A DNA stretch of 64,000 bases from Campylobacter sp. RM10537 (GCF_022369435.1 NZ_CP059597.1:1-64000), one strand, 5' to 3'. Positions 49,331 through 59,066 are shown, numbered from the stretch's first letter. Notes: generated from the letters alone by a model not told the origin. Program-made: numbers and translations.

Positions 49331-51307
49331 ATGGGGAATTTGAAATTTAAGGTTTCTTTTGTCGCGGGTTTAATTACCGTAATTTGTTTAAGTATTTTGG
49401 GTGTTGTAACTTATTTTTTTCTAAAAAATTTAATTTATAATCAAGTTATTAAAACTGAAACTAGCTATATAAAAGTTGCTAAAAACTCTCTTATATCATT
49501 TCAAGAAAAGAATTTAGATGCTATTCAAAATTATAGCAAGAGAATTTTGAATTTTTCTTATGATGAGTTAAACAGTGAAAAAGCTCTTATGGAAAATGTA
49601 GGAGAAGACCTTAAGATTTTAAGAGATACTGGCGGTTTCTTAGCAGCATATATTGCTCAGCCAAATGGAGAATTGGTTGTATCAGATACAGATTCAGATG
49701 CTAAGGGAGTTGATTTTGGAACTTATGGCAAAAAAGATAATTATGATGCAAGAACTAGAGAATATTATCAAGAAGCCTTAAAAACAAATGGTGTTTATAT
49801 AACTTCATCTTATATCGATGTTTCTTCAAAACTTCCATGCTTTACTTATGCTAAAGCTCTTTACAAAGATGGTAAATTTATAGGAGTGTTAGGAATTGAT
49901 ATCTTAACAAAAGATTTACAAAAAGAATATGAAGCAAATCCAGGAAGAACTTTTGCATTTGATAAAAATAATAAAATTTTTGCAGCTACAGATAAGGAGC
50001 AACTTAAAGAAGGCTATAATATTGATCAAATTGCAGCCTTATCCAAAACAAAAGCAGATTTTGAACCTTTTGAATATATAAGAAAAAAAGATAATAGTGA
50101 AAGATTTGCTATATGTGCAAAATATGAAAACTCGACCATTTGCATAGGAGAACCACTTGATATTGTAAGAGAACCTATTCTTAAAATGACTTATGTACAA
50201 ATCGTTTCTTCTGTGATAATGGTTGTAATCATTTCTTTCTTATTGTATATTTTTATTGCCAAACTTCTCTCCCCACTCACCATCATCCAAAACGGTCTTA
50301 ATGCTTTCTTTGATTTTATCAATCATAAAACAAAGAATGTTTCTACTATTAATATAAAAACTAATGATGAGTTTGGTCAAATCTCAAAAGCCATTAATGA
50401 AAACATCCTTATTACTAAACAAGGTTTAGAACAAGATAATCAAGCTGTAAAAGAATCAGTCTCTACAGTTCAAGTTGTAGAAAAAGGAGATTTAACAGCA
50501 AGAATTACTGCAAATCCAAGAAATCCTCAACTTGTAGAACTTAAAAATGTTTTAAATAAACTCTTAGATGTCTTACAAGAAAAAGTAGGTTCTGATATGA
50601 ATGCTATTCATAAAATCTTTGAAGAATATAAGAGCTTAGATTTTAGAAATAAATTAGAAAATGCTAGAGGTAGTGTTGAAGTTACTACTAATGCTTTAGG
50701 TGAAGAAATCATTAAAATGTTAAAACAAAGTTCTGATTTTGCTAATCACTTAGCAAGTGAAAGTTCTAAATTACAAAATGCTGTTCAAAACCTAACTAGC
50801 TCTTCTAATTCTCAAGCAGCTTCTTTAGAAGAAACTGCTGCTGCTTTAGAAGAAATTACTTCTTCTATGCAAAATGTTTCTGTTAAAACCTCTGATGTAA
50901 TCACTCAATCAGAAGAGATTAAAAATGTTACAAGTATTATTGGAGATATTGCAGATCAAATCAATCTTTTAGCATTAAATGCTGCTATAGAAGCAGCACG
51001 TGCAGGAGAACATGGACGAGGCTTTGCTGTTGTGGCTGATGAAGTTAGAAAACTAGCAGAAAGAACTCAAAAATCATTGAGTGAAATAGAAGCTAATACT
51101 AACTTACTTGTTCAATCTATTAATGATATGGCAGAATCTATTAAAGAACAAACTGCAGGTATTACTCAAATCAATGAAAGTGTAGCTGCTATTGATCAAA
51201 CCACTAAAGATAATGTTGAAATTGCTAATGAGAGTGCAATCATTTCTAATACTGTTAGTGATATAGCTAATAATATATTAGAAGATGTTAAGAAGAAAAG
51301 ATTTTAA
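49331..51307 (+). CDS. tlp2: Methyl-accepting chemotaxis protein Tlp2-like (dCACHE sensor)
   Basis: Transmembrane chemoreceptor. From the chosen ATG it has 658 residues: a membrane segment near 10-32, a periplasmic dCACHE-type sensor of about 250 residues ([19 protein letters not shown], then [13 protein letters not shown]), a second membrane segment near 296-318, then the signalling domain with [20 protein letters not shown]. The ATG at 49331 has AAAAAGGGA upstream; a TTG at 49313 is also in frame. The last 312 or so residues, from [10 protein letters not shown], are identical to the tlp4 product and lie inside the large inverted repeat. It follows znuA divergently, as C. jejuni Cj0144 does. 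Confidence 0.92.
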   Translation: MGNLKFKVSFVAGLITVICLSILGVVTYFFLKNLIYNQVIKTETSYIKVAKNSLISFQEKNLDAIQNYSKRILNFSYDELNSEKALMENVGEDLKILRDTGGFLAAYIAQPNGELVVSDTDSDAKGVDFGTYGKKDNYDARTREYYQEALKTNGVYITSSYIDVSSKLPCFTYAKALYKDGKFIGVLGIDILTKDLQKEYEANPGRTFAFDKNNKIFAATDKEQLKEGYNIDQIAALSKTKADFEPFEYIRKKDNSERFAICAKYENSTICIGEPLDIVREPILKMTYVQIVSSVIMVVIISFLLYIFIAKLLSPLTIIQNGLNAFFDFINHKTKNVSTINIKTNDEFGQISKAINENILITKQGLEQDNQAVKESVSTVQVVEKGDLTARITANPRNPQLVELKNVLNKLLDVLQEKVGSDMNAIHKIFEEYKSLDFRNKLENARGSVEVTTNALGEEIIKMLKQSSDFANHLASESSKLQNAVQNLTSSSNSQAASLEETAAALEEITSSMQNVSVKTSDVITQSEEIKNVTSIIGDIADQINLLALNAAIEAARAGEHGRGFAVVADEVRKLAERTQKSLSEIEANTNLLVQSINDMAESIKEQTAGITQINESVAAIDQTTKDNVEIANESAIISNTVSDIANNILEDVKKKRF

Positions 51308-51319
51308 GAATCTTTTCTT
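51293..51319 (+). terminator. Terminator of tlp2
   Basis: AAGAAAAGATT (51293-51303) and AATCTTTTCTT (51309-51319), overlapping the stop codon of tlp2. An identical copy ends tlp4 at 52672-52698. Confidence 0.55.
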
Positions 51320-51412
51320 TAAATTATAATCAAATGATTATTCTTTAAATCATAATCTTTAAACTATTATCTTAAATCATTATTTTTAAATAGTTATTTT
51401 TAAATAACTATT
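51317..51412. repeat. Degenerate 14-bp tandem repeat after tlp2
   Basis: Seven units of about 14 bp with a TTTAAAT-n-ATTAT pattern: CTTTAAATTATAAT, CAAATGATTATT, CTTTAAATCATAAT, CTTTAAACTATTAT, CTTAAATCATTATT, TTTAAATAGTTATT, TTTAAATAACTATT. Six have 14 bp and one 12. The last two form a hairpin. A mirror copy lies at 52579-52674. Confidence 0.7.
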
Positions 51413-51474
51413 TTTTATGATAATTGAAGATTCATTATTAAATTAAGCAATTTAATCTTTTAATGGATTTTTTA

Positions 51475-52182
51475 TTAAAAGATTAAAAGCTTTATTTTTG
51501 ATTTAATAATTTCTTTAATTTTATCTTTTGTAACTAAATTTTTAAGTTCATTACTTTCTGCTTTAATTCCATTCATATTTAAATGCCATAAAGCATTTTC
51601 TATAGCTTCATCTTTTTTTCTTTCTACTATGCGTGTTTCATCAAAAATAAATTTATAAAAAGTTATATTTTTTTCTAGTAAAAAACTTTCTAAATCTTGT
51701 TTATTAAATCCTTTAAATTCAGTATTAAAATGTTTAAATATTGGGTCTAAAAAATCACTTTTTCTATAATCAGCCCAGCCAAGATATATTCTTTGAGAAG
51801 CTAAATTTAAAAAAGCTTTGAAATCATTTTCATTTTGCAAAGCTAAAGACATACTTAAAAACGCTATATCAAAGTTTTCTTGATTTTCTTTATAAAAATT
51901 TTCAAAATCTAAATGAAGTATTTTAATATTATTAATATTATTTTTTATAGCATCTTCTTTTAAAATTTCAAGCATAGCTTTAGAATTATCTATACCTAAA
52001 ACACTTTTTGCTTTTTGCGCTAAATGTAAAGTCCAAACACCTGTGCCACAACCTATATCTACAATATTTTTATTTGTAAAATCAATATTTAATTCATTTA
52101 ACTTCTTAAAAGTTTGCTTTTGGATATCGTTTAATTTTGCATATCTTGCATAGCTTTTAGCCTTTTTATCCCACAAATTCAT
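51475..52182 (-). CDS. Class I SAM-dependent methyltransferase
   Basis: Probable methyltransferase of unknown substrate. VDIGCGTGVWTLHLA near 40-54 is SAM motif I, LGIDNSKAMLEI motif II and FDIAFLSMSL the motif IV region. 235 residues from the ATG at 52182, which has GGGA 8 bases upstream; ATGs at 52182 and 52188 are both possible. It corresponds, as I recall, to C. jejuni Cj0261c, which follows tlp4 there. The last ~198 bp lie in the left arm of the inverted repeat, and the rest in the spacer. A hairpin (TTTAATCTTTTAAT / ATTAAAAGATTAAA, near 51450-51489) overlaps its stop codon. Confidence 0.85.
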   Translation of the reverse strand: MNLWDKKAKSYARYAKLNDIQKQTFKKLNELNIDFTNKNIVDIGCGTGVWTLHLAQKAKSVLGIDNSKAMLEILKEDAIKNNINNIKILHLDFENFYKENQENFDIAFLSMSLALQNENDFKAFLNLASQRIYLGWADYRKSDFLDPIFKHFNTEFKGFNKQDLESFLLEKNITFYKFIFDETRIVERKKDEAIENALWHLNMNGIKAESNELKNLVTKDKIKEIIKSKIKLLIF

Positions 52183-52194
52183 ATTCATTCCCAA

Positions 52195-52317
52195 AAAAAT
52201 AATTAAAATATAATTGTAAAATGTTTCTTTTAACTATACAAATAAATAAAACTAATATCAATAAATCTTTAATTTAAAGTAGCATTAATAAAATAAATAA
52301 AAATCTTTAATATTTAG
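52195..52317. other. Upstream region of the methyltransferase gene (spacer part)
   Basis: AT-rich, unique sequence between the methyltransferase start and the right arm of the inverted repeat. Several TATA-like hexamers are present but none stands out, so I cannot name the promoter. Confidence 0.5.
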
Positions 52318-52516
52318 AAAAATATAACTTTTTATAAATTTATTTTTGATGAAACACGCATAGTAGAAAGAAAAAAAAGATGAAGCTATAGAAAATGCTT
52401 TATGGCATTTAAATATGAATGGAATTAAAGCAGAAAGTAATGAACTTAAAAATTTAGTTACAAAAGATAAAATTAAAGAAATTATTAAATCAAAAATAAA
52501 GCTTTTAATCTTTTAA
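52318..52516 (+). pseudogene. Truncated, frameshifted copy of the methyltransferase 3' end
   Basis: Matches the last ~65 codons of the methyltransferase gene at 51475-52182, on the opposite strand. It lacks the 5' two thirds, including the SAM-binding motifs, and has eight A (52371-52378) where the intact gene has seven. The shift turns ERKKDEAIEN into ERKKR followed by TGA. It is the inner part of the right repeat arm and cannot encode a working enzyme. Confidence 0.88.
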
Positions 52517-52578
52517 TAAAAAATCCATTAAAAGATTAAATTGCTTAATTTAATAATGAATCTTCAATTATCATAAAA

Positions 52579-52674
52579 AATAGTTATTTAAAAATAACTA
52601 TTTAAAAATAATGATTTAAGATAATAGTTTAAAGATTATGATTTAAAGAATAATCATTTGATTATAATTTAAAG
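52579..52674. repeat. Mirror copy of the 14-bp tandem repeat after tlp4
   Basis: Reverse complement of 51317-51412, with the same seven units. It lies just past the tlp4 terminator. Confidence 0.65.
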
Positions 52675-52683
52675 AAAAGATTC

Positions 52684-54789
52684 TTAAAATCTTTTCTTCT
52701 TAACATCTTCTAATATATTATTAGCTATATCACTAACAGTATTAGAAATGATTGCACTCTCATTAGCAATTTCAACATTATCTTTAGTGGTTTGATCAAT
52801 AGCAGCTACACTTTCATTGATTTGAGTAATACCTGCAGTTTGTTCTTTAATAGATTCTGCCATATCATTAATAGATTGAACAAGTAAGTTAGTATTAGCT
52901 TCTATTTCACTCAATGATTTTTGAGTTCTTTCTGCTAGTTTTCTAACTTCATCAGCCACAACAGCAAAGCCTCGTCCATGTTCTCCTGCACGTGCTGCTT
53001 CTATAGCAGCATTTAATGCTAAAAGATTGATTTGATCTGCAATATCTCCAATAATACTTGTAACATTTTTAATCTCTTCTGATTGAGTGATTACATCAGA
53101 GGTTTTAACAGAAACATTTTGCATAGAAGAAGTAATTTCTTCTAAAGCAGCAGCAGTTTCTTCTAAAGAAGCTGCTTGAGAATTAGAAGAGCTAGTTAGG
53201 TTTTGAACAGCATTTTGTAATTTAGAACTTTCACTTGCTAAGTGATTAGCAAAATCAGAACTTTGTTTTAACATTTTAATGATTTCTTCACCTAAAGCAT
53301 TAGTAGTAACTTCAACACTACCTCTAGCATTTTCTAATTTATTTCTAAAATCTAAGCTCTTATATTCTTCAAAGATTTTATGAATAGCATTCATATCAGA
53401 ACCTACTTTTTCTTGTAAGACATCTAAGAGTTTATTTAAAACATTTTTAAGTTCTACAAGTTGAGGATTTCTTGGATTTGCAGTAATTCTTGCTGTTAAA
53501 TCTCCTTTTTCTACAACTTGAACTGTAGAGACTGATTCTTTTACAGCTTGATTATCTTGTTCTAAACCTTGTTTAGTAATAAGGATGTTTTCATTAATGG
53601 CTTTTGAGATTTGACCAAACTCATCATAACTATCAATTTTTATAGTTTCAATATCTTTAGTTTCGTGATTTAAGAAATGGAAGAAATTTTGCAAGTAATG
53701 CAAGGTAGAGCTAATCCTATTGCTTACTAATTTTCTAACGCAGATATAGATAACGCCTAAAACTACTACCAAAAAGATAATAGCAATAATAATGATTGAA
53801 AATTGTAATTTATATACAGGAGCTAAAACAGATGAGCGAGGAGTTGTAACTAAAATACTCCAATGGCTTGAATTATTAAGAGTACTAAATGATACTACTG
53901 AAGCATAAGACATAAACCCAGTAGAGGTTAAAAAATCATCCATGAGCAAATCTTTATGATTTTTAATAGCTTCTAAAATAGGTCTAACTGAAGGAGAATG
54001 ATTGTAGTCATTAATTTTTTGCAATAGGGCTTGAGGATGATCATGTATCACAAATTCTCCATTATCTGTTAAAAGCAATCTTTGATCACCGTCATGAAAA
54101 TTTAAAGAAGGATCTAATAAAGTCTTAGACATTTCTGAAAATTCTAAAGTAAAACCTAAAGCCCCTATATATTTTCCATTTTTATTAAATAAAGGCATTC
54201 CAAAATTAATACCTATAAATTCGCCATTTCCATAATTTAATCTTTTTGGTATTCCAAATTCAATTTTTGGATTGTTTATATCATTTTGTTTTTCTGTTTT
54301 TGATAAGAGAGAAATTTGGTCAAATGCGTTTTTTAAATGTGTTATTTTTATCCCTCCAGAAATTCCTGGAGTTGTATCATGAAATACCATAGACAAAGAG
54401 CCATCTTCATTTATAAATTTTTCTTTATCACTTCCAATTATTATTGAAGGATCTTTTAAATATAAAAAGGCATATGTAGTATGAATACTTCCATCTAAAG
54501 TATCTTTGATTAAATTTTCTATAATATTTGAATTAATTTGTCCATCATCTTTTATGATATCTTGAATAGCTGAATCAGTTGTGTTAGATAGCATTAAAGG
54601 TTCATTAAGCGCAGCTTCCATATAGTTGACGTATCTTTTTGAAGCTATTGTTAGAGATTCTTCTGCTTGATTTTCCATATTTGAGATAACTTGGAAAGAA
54701 ATAAAAAAAATCATTACCGCTAAACCTATTATAATACTTATAGCAGTACATAAAACTAATTTCGTGCCAATACTTAAAGATTTAAACAT
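52684..54789 (-). CDS. tlp4: Methyl-accepting chemotaxis protein Tlp4/DocC-like
   Basis: Transmembrane chemoreceptor of 701 residues. Membrane segments near 11-33 and 330-352 flank a dCACHE-type periplasmic sensor of about 300 residues ([27 protein letters not shown]). From [10 protein letters not shown] to the C-terminal KKKRF it is identical to the tlp2 product, while the sensors are unrelated at the level I can judge. Hence the two receptors probably signal alike but detect different ligands. AAAGGATTAAAAG precedes the ATG. C. jejuni Cj0262c (docC) is the match. Confidence 0.92.
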   Translation of the reverse strand: MFKSLSIGTKLVLCTAISIIIGLAVMIFFISFQVISNMENQAEESLTIASKRYVNYMEAALNEPLMLSNTTDSAIQDIIKDDGQINSNIIENLIKDTLDGSIHTTYAFLYLKDPSIIIGSDKEKFINEDGSLSMVFHDTTPGISGGIKITHLKNAFDQISLLSKTEKQNDINNPKIEFGIPKRLNYGNGEFIGINFGMPLFNKNGKYIGALGFTLEFSEMSKTLLDPSLNFHDGDQRLLLTDNGEFVIHDHPQALLQKINDYNHSPSVRPILEAIKNHKDLLMDDFLTSTGFMSYASVVSFSTLNNSSHWSILVTTPRSSVLAPVYKLQFSIIIIAIIFLVVVLGVIYICVRKLVSNRISSTLHYLQNFFHFLNHETKDIETIKIDSYDEFGQISKAINENILITKQGLEQDNQAVKESVSTVQVVEKGDLTARITANPRNPQLVELKNVLNKLLDVLQEKVGSDMNAIHKIFEEYKSLDFRNKLENARGSVEVTTNALGEEIIKMLKQSSDFANHLASESSKLQNAVQNLTSSSNSQAASLEETAAALEEITSSMQNVSVKTSDVITQSEEIKNVTSIIGDIADQINLLALNAAIEAARAGEHGRGFAVVADEVRKLAERTQKSLSEIEANTNLLVQSINDMAESIKEQTAGITQINESVAAIDQTTKDNVEIANESAIISNTVSDIANNILEDVKKKRF

Positions 54790-54892
54790 CTTTTAATCCT
54801 TTCGTAAAAATAATTTAAATTTTTGCAAATGAATATAATATCTATATTTATTTTAAAAACAAATAATTAAAAAGTAATGATAAATACTTATA

Positions 54893-55402
54893 TTAAAAGC
54901 ATTTAAAAGTATGATAAAATTCTACATCGCTAAAGCTTGGTGGGAATGGCACTGAAGCTGAAAAATTTTTATAAGTATTTCCAGGAAGATTATTTATAAT
55001 TTCTATAGTATAAGAAACACTTGTATTTTTCATTTTAGCATTTCGGATATTTTTGTCGTCAAAAATATCTCCACTGACATGTTGTTTATTGAATATATTA
55101 AGCATTAAATAACATTTTTTAATATTAAATTGAGTTAAATTTTCTACTTTTCCATTGATAATAACACTTTCATTTCTTAAATCTCTAGTATAGGATAAAT
55201 TATCAAGTTTAGCTTGAATGGTAAATTGATTGATTGTTAAAAAGATAGAGTAAATTAGTAGCGCAGAAAAGATAGTGTTGATAGTATAAGCCATTAAAGC
55301 TATCTCTTTATGTTTTATTTTTAAAAAAATTAAAATACAAATTAAAATAAAACAAATAATGATAATAATAAAAGCGAGTAGATGATAGATTGTAAGCTGC
55401 AT
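54893..55402 (-). CDS. DUF2393-like membrane protein, paralogue 1
   Basis: 169 residues from the ATG at 55402, whose A overlaps the previous stop (TAATG). Two or three hydrophobic segments in the first 60 residues, then a soluble part with INGKVENLTQFNIKKCYLMLNIFN, a beta-sandwich-like segment similar to the neighbour's. It resembles C. jejuni Cj0266c. Function unknown; the pairing and the SPFH neighbour suggest a shared membrane role. Confidence 0.7.
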   Translation of the reverse strand: MQLTIYHLLAFIIIIICFILICILIFLKIKHKEIALMAYTINTIFSALLIYSIFLTINQFTIQAKLDNLSYTRDLRNESVIINGKVENLTQFNIKKCYLMLNIFNKQHVSGDIFDDKNIRNAKMKNTSVSYTIEIINNLPGNTYKNFSASVPFPPSFSDVEFYHTFKCF

Positions 55403-55935
55403 TAAAAACACTCTGAAACTAGATGTATGGTAAAATTGTTTTCATATTGGAAATTTTCAAAGGCAACCCTTTGAGATTGGGTTGTATTTTTCTTTAAATT
55501 TTTTACTTCAGCGCTTTTTTGTCTATAGGGTATAAATTTATCTTTATATCGATCAATAAAATTATCTTTTGGTGAGACATTTTTAAAAATCTTTGTTGTA
55601 ATTTTACATTCCTTAAAATCATGCTTTGATGTATTGTTTATATTAAAATCAACAATTAAATCTCCAGAGGTATGCAACATTTTTTGAGATATAATTTCGA
55701 GGGTTCTACTTCTTACTTCGTGATCAATTATTTTAAATCCAAAAATATAGATTATAAAACAAAAAATCAAATTTAAAGCAATGATAAAAAGTGCTATAAC
55801 TGGTCTATGGCGTAAAAACACACTCAAAAGTGAAACTCCGGTGAAAAGAAAAAAAATGAATAAAATGAGCATATAATCGACTAGATATAAATGAGTGGTA
55901 TAAAAAAGCACAATTTCTCTTATTTTTTCTATCAC
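55402..55935 (-). CDS. DUF2393-like membrane protein, paralogue 2
   Basis: 177 residues. Hydrophobic segments near 18-36 and 45-70, then a soluble part with DLIVDFNINNTSKHDFKECKITTKIF, which parallels the IINGKVENLTQ block of the next gene. The two therefore look like an ancient duplication. It resembles C. jejuni Cj0267c. It begins 16 bp after the SPFH gene. Function not recognised. Confidence 0.72.
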   Translation of the reverse strand: MIEKIREIVLFYTTHLYLVDYMLILFIFFLFTGVSLLSVFLRHRPVIALFIIALNLIFCFIIYIFGFKIIDHEVRSRTLEIISQKMLHTSGDLIVDFNINNTSKHDFKECKITTKIFKNVSPKDNFIDRYKDKFIPYRQKSAEVKNLKKNTTQSQRVAFENFQYENNFTIHLVSECF

Positions 55936-55951
55936 CGTTTTTTCCTAAAAA

Positions 55952-57019
55952 TTATTGAAGAGAGCTTTGTTTTTTTGCATCTTTTGTATCAACCCAAATA
56001 TTAGGTACAGCTCCTCCAGGTGTTAAGAAAATTTTAGCATCTTTATTGATTTTTAAAGCCTCGTTAAATTCTTTTTGTGTTTCTATTTGTTTTAAAGTTA
56101 ATAAAGAATTATTTAAACTATTGGCGATTTCTTTATTAGAATAAGCTTGAGCATCTGCTTGAATTTTAACAGCAGCAGCTTTACCTTTAGCACTGATGAT
56201 AGTTGCATTTGCTTCTCCTTCTGCTAAGGCTGCTTTTTTCAAGGCTTCTTGGTTAGCTCTTTCAACTTCATATTTTGCTCTCTCTGCTTCTTGCTTAGCA
56301 ATTTGAACCCGTTCTATTTGTTCTTTTACCTTGGAAGGCAAAATAATTTCTCTTAACTGAACCGCACGAAGTTCAACGGGTTTATTTGGTTGAGTAGATA
56401 TTGTTTTTCCTATCCCTTCTTCAATTTGAGCTGCTATAGTATTACGGTTAGTAGGTAATTCTTCAGCTGTATATTTCCCTACAACACTTCGTACTACATC
56501 ACGCACAACGGGATCAATAATTTTATTTTCCCAATTTAATCCCCATGTTGCAATGGTTTGTGGCACTTGAGAAGGATTTAAGCGATACTGAACTGTTACA
56601 TCTATAAAAACTGGAAGCCCTCTTGAATCTAAAACAGAGATGCTATTTTTATTGATAACTCCTGATCCAAAACTTAAATTTTCATTAGCACCTTCAAAAG
56701 ATGCGTAATTGATTTGTCTTATTCTTGTATCAATAATAGTAATTTTTTGAATAAAAGGTAAGAAAAAATGAAGTCCTGGCGTGATAGGCTCAGGATCGTA
56801 TTTACCGGTATTTGATTTGATTCCCATTTCTCCAGAATTAATTATCACAAAAGGTTTGATTAATATAACAAATATTATTAATATTGCTATAGTATAGACA
56901 AAAGGTGAAATTTTTCCAAAAAATTTAAAATCAGACATTTTGAAATTGAAATTTTTTTGATTATTTTCATTGGAATTTTTATTTTTTTTATTAAAATAAT
57001 CATTTAAATCAGCTGGCAT
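55952..57019 (-). CDS. SPFH/Band 7 membrane protein (prohibitin/HflK-like)
   Basis: Membrane-anchored scaffold protein of 355 residues. One membrane segment near 36-56, then an SPFH domain (GEMGIKSNTGKYDPEPITPGLHFFLPF, then RDVVRSVVGKYTAEEL) and an Ala/Glu-rich coiled coil (AKQEAERAKYEVERANQEA) near 240-280. AAGGAATAAAATGCC covers its start. It corresponds to C. jejuni Cj0268c. It heads a three-gene minus-strand group with the DUF2393 pair. In C. jejuni ilvE follows on the far side; it is absent here. Confidence 0.87.
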   Translation of the reverse strand: MPADLNDYFNKKNKNSNENNQKNFNFKMSDFKFFGKISPFVYTIAILIIFVILIKPFVIINSGEMGIKSNTGKYDPEPITPGLHFFLPFIQKITIIDTRIRQINYASFEGANENLSFGSGVINKNSISVLDSRGLPVFIDVTVQYRLNPSQVPQTIATWGLNWENKIIDPVVRDVVRSVVGKYTAEELPTNRNTIAAQIEEGIGKTISTQPNKPVELRAVQLREIILPSKVKEQIERVQIAKQEAERAKYEVERANQEALKKAALAEGEANATIISAKGKAAAVKIQADAQAYSNKEIANSLNNSLLTLKQIETQKEFNEALKINKDAKIFLTPGGAVPNIWVDTKDAKKQSSLQ

Positions 57020-57331
57020 TTTATTCCTTTTTTTGATTTGATTTCCATTGTTTAAAATTTTTAGGACTGAATTTTATCAAAAATAAACTAACAATAAACT
57101 TTTAAGAATATTTTAAATTGATTACATTGAAATTTACCGAATGAAAAATAGATTCTATTTGAAATTAAGACAAAGTTTTGTATTTTTATTTCTAAGATTT
57201 AATATTTTTAAAAATCAAAAATTGTGATGTTTAACGGTTTATAAAATAGTTATGAAATTTTTAGATTATTTATATTGTTTTGTTTTATTAAATTTGAAAT
57301 AATTACGAAAATCAATAATAAAGGAGAAAAA
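57020..57331. other. Divergent gap between SPFH gene and tautomerase gene
   Basis: 312 bp, very AT-rich. On the minus strand TGATAAAAT at 57071-57079 is a plausible -10 for the SPFH gene, about 52 bases upstream of its start. On the plus strand TTATAAAAT near 57239-57247 may serve the tautomerase group. As I recall, C. jejuni carries ilvE here; I find no remnant of it in either strand, and no other gene. Confidence 0.5.
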
Positions 57332-57538
57332 ATGCCAATTGTTAATATAAAACTAGCTAAACCCGCATTAACCAAAGAGCAAAAAGCTGAGCTTATAGCA
57401 GATATTACTCATCTTTTGAGCACAAAATATAATAAAAATAAAGAAAGAGTAGTTGTAATGATAGAAGATATAGAAAGTTACGATATAGGTTTTGGTGGAG
57501 AAAGTGTAGAGCAAATTAAAATGAAGGCTGCAAAATGA
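57332..57538 (+). CDS. 4-oxalocrotonate tautomerase family protein
   Basis: Small enzyme of 68 residues using an N-terminal proline (MPIVNIKLAKP) as base, exposed after removal of Met. A start at 57275 is open but would bury that proline, while the ATG at 57332 has AAGGAGAAAA immediately before it. Matches C. jejuni Cj0270. Substrate unknown. Its end overlaps bcp by 4 bp. Confidence 0.9.
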   Translation: MPIVNIKLAKPALTKEQKAELIADITHLLSTKYNKNKERVVVMIEDIESYDIGFGGESVEQIKMKAAK

Positions 57539-57993
57539 ATAATTTAAAAGTAGGAGATAAGGCTCCAGAATTTGAGCTTTTAAATCAAGATGGAATTAAA
57601 ATAGCGCTTAAAGATTTTATCGGAAAAAAAGTAATTTTATATTTTTATCCTAAAGACAACACACCAGGTTGTACAACAGAAGCTTGTGATTTTAGTCAAA
57701 ATTATGATCGTTTTGGTGATAAAAATGCTGTGATATTAGGTGTAAGTCCAGATAGTATTTCTAGTCATGAAAAATTTATCTTTAAATTTGATTTAAAACA
57801 TATTCTATTGAGTGATAGTGAAAAAGAGGTGGCAAAGCTTTATGGTGTCTGGGGGCTTAAGAAAAATTACGGAAAAGAATATGAGGGCATTATTCGTTCC
57901 ACTTTTGTAATTGATGAAAATGGAAAAATTGCACAAATTTATAGCAATGTTCGTGTAAAAGACCATGTTTTAAAAGTGCTTGAAAGTCTTTAA
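57535..57993 (+). CDS. bcp: Thiol peroxidase of the Bcp/PrxQ family
   Basis: Reduces peroxides with thioredoxin. C46 in PGCTTEAC is the peroxidatic cysteine and C51 the resolving one, the Bcp-type spacing. 152 residues, intact. Starts within the tautomerase stop (ATGA) and overlaps queH by one base. Confidence 0.93.
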   Translation: MNNLKVGDKAPEFELLNQDGIKIALKDFIGKKVILYFYPKDNTPGCTTEACDFSQNYDRFGDKNAVILGVSPDSISSHEKFIFKFDLKHILLSDSEKEVAKLYGVWGLKKNYGKEYEGIIRSTFVIDENGKIAQIYSNVRVKDHVLKVLESL

Positions 57994-59066
57994 TGCTTGT
58001 ACATATTTGTTGTAGCGTGGATAGTCATTATTTTATAGAGGAATTAAGAAAGGCTTATCCTAAGGAAGAAATTATAGGTTATTTTTATGATCCTAATATT
58101 CATCCTTTAAGCGAATATGAGTTGCGATTTTTAGACGTTAAAAGAAGTTGCAAAAAGCTTAAAATTAAACTTTATAAAGGTAAATATGAGTATGAAAAAT
58201 GGCTTGATGCTGTGCGTGGATTTGAAGATGAGCCTGAAAAGGGAGCAAGATGTAAGATTTGTTTTGATTTAAGAATGGGATCTAGTGTAGAATTTGCTGC
58301 TAAATTGGGTCAAAAAAAACTTACAACTACGCTTTTAACAAGTCCAAAAAAAGATTTAGAACAATTAAAAAATGCTTTACAAAAAGAATGCGAACCTTAT
58401 GGTATAGAATTTTTAGCTCCAGACTTTCGTAAAAATGGAGGCACTCAAAGACAGTTTGCCTTAGCTAAAGAACAAAAACTTTATCATCAAAATTATTGTG
58501 GATGTATTTATGGACTAAAAAAGCAAAAACAAGATAAAAATTTTATTGATGAATTAATGTCCCCAATCAATAGACAAATTTTGCCAGCAAGTATAGAGGC
58601 TAGAATAGCTTTTTATAAAAAAATTAACACTCTTGAAAAAAAAGGAAAAAAATTTGAAATTAAAAGGGATAAATTTTTAAATTATCGGCTTTTAAATGCT
58701 TTAATAAAATTTGATAAAAAACCGATTAAGTCCTATATTTTATTTTATTCTCATTTTAAAAATTCTTACACAAAATTGAGTATAGAAGAAGATAAAGCAG
58801 ATTTTTATGTTAGTTTTAAAGATGAAATCAATTTTTGGAGTTTTAAATATTTTAATTCTTTGTTAAAAAATAAATTTAAGACTTTTGAAGAGTTTTTAAA
58901 TAAACCTTTAAAAATTAATCAAGAAATCAATTTGAGACATAGGTTGTTTAATTCTTATAATCTTTCTCCTGTGATTATCTTGGATCAAATCTGTCAAGGG
59001 CGTTATGAGATTTATGCTAAAAGTGAGATTTATTTTGATACAGAGGAAAAAATTCTTTTAATTTAA
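57993..59066 (+). CDS. queH: Epoxyqueuosine reductase QueH with C-terminal extension
   Basis: Final step of queuosine synthesis in tRNA, of the QueH (DUF208) type. CC at 6-7, CKICF near 88 and [11 protein letters not shown] near 166 supply the Fe-S and zinc ligands. The 357-residue chain is about 160 residues longer than a minimal QueH; the extra C-terminal part ([14 protein letters not shown]...) has no motif I recognise. TAATG overlap with bcp suggests coupling. Functionally pairs with queC at 19720. Confidence 0.88.
   Translation: MLVHICCSVDSHYFIEELRKAYPKEEIIGYFYDPNIHPLSEYELRFLDVKRSCKKLKIKLYKGKYEYEKWLDAVRGFEDEPEKGARCKICFDLRMGSSVEFAAKLGQKKLTTTLLTSPKKDLEQLKNALQKECEPYGIEFLAPDFRKNGGTQRQFALAKEQKLYHQNYCGCIYGLKKQKQDKNFIDELMSPINRQILPASIEARIAFYKKINTLEKKGKKFEIKRDKFLNYRLLNALIKFDKKPIKSYILFYSHFKNSYTKLSIEEDKADFYVSFKDEINFWSFKYFNSLLKNKFKTFEEFLNKPLKINQEINLRHRLFNSYNLSPVIILDQICQGRYEIYAKSEIYFDTEEKILLI

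Larger units (their letters stand above)
50364..51672. repeat. Left arm of a ~1.31-kb inverted repeat (tlp2 side)
   Basis: Covers the signalling domain of tlp2, the following gap and the last ~198 bp of the methyltransferase gene. It matches the reverse complement of 52318-53627. Positions pair as x + y = 103991 from the outer edge inwards, then 103990 past the one indel found. I compared the proteins fully and several DNA stretches by eye; the only difference seen is 7 versus 8 A in an A run at 51612-51618. Confidence 0.9.
52318..53627. repeat. Right arm of the ~1.31-kb inverted repeat (tlp4 side)
   Basis: Reverse complement of 50364-51672, covering the methyltransferase remnant, the 14-bp repeat block, the terminator and the signalling domain of tlp4. 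The two arms flank a 645-bp spacer (51673-52317). Confidence 0.9.

Noticed and set aside
52371-52378. A7/A8 runs as classic phase-variation tracts
   Set aside because: Runs of seven or eight A are very common in this AT-rich genome; only the G9 tract is a convincing slippage site.
57020-57331. Remnant of ilvE
   Set aside because: No stretch of either strand reads as an aminotransferase fragment; the region is plain AT-rich DNA.
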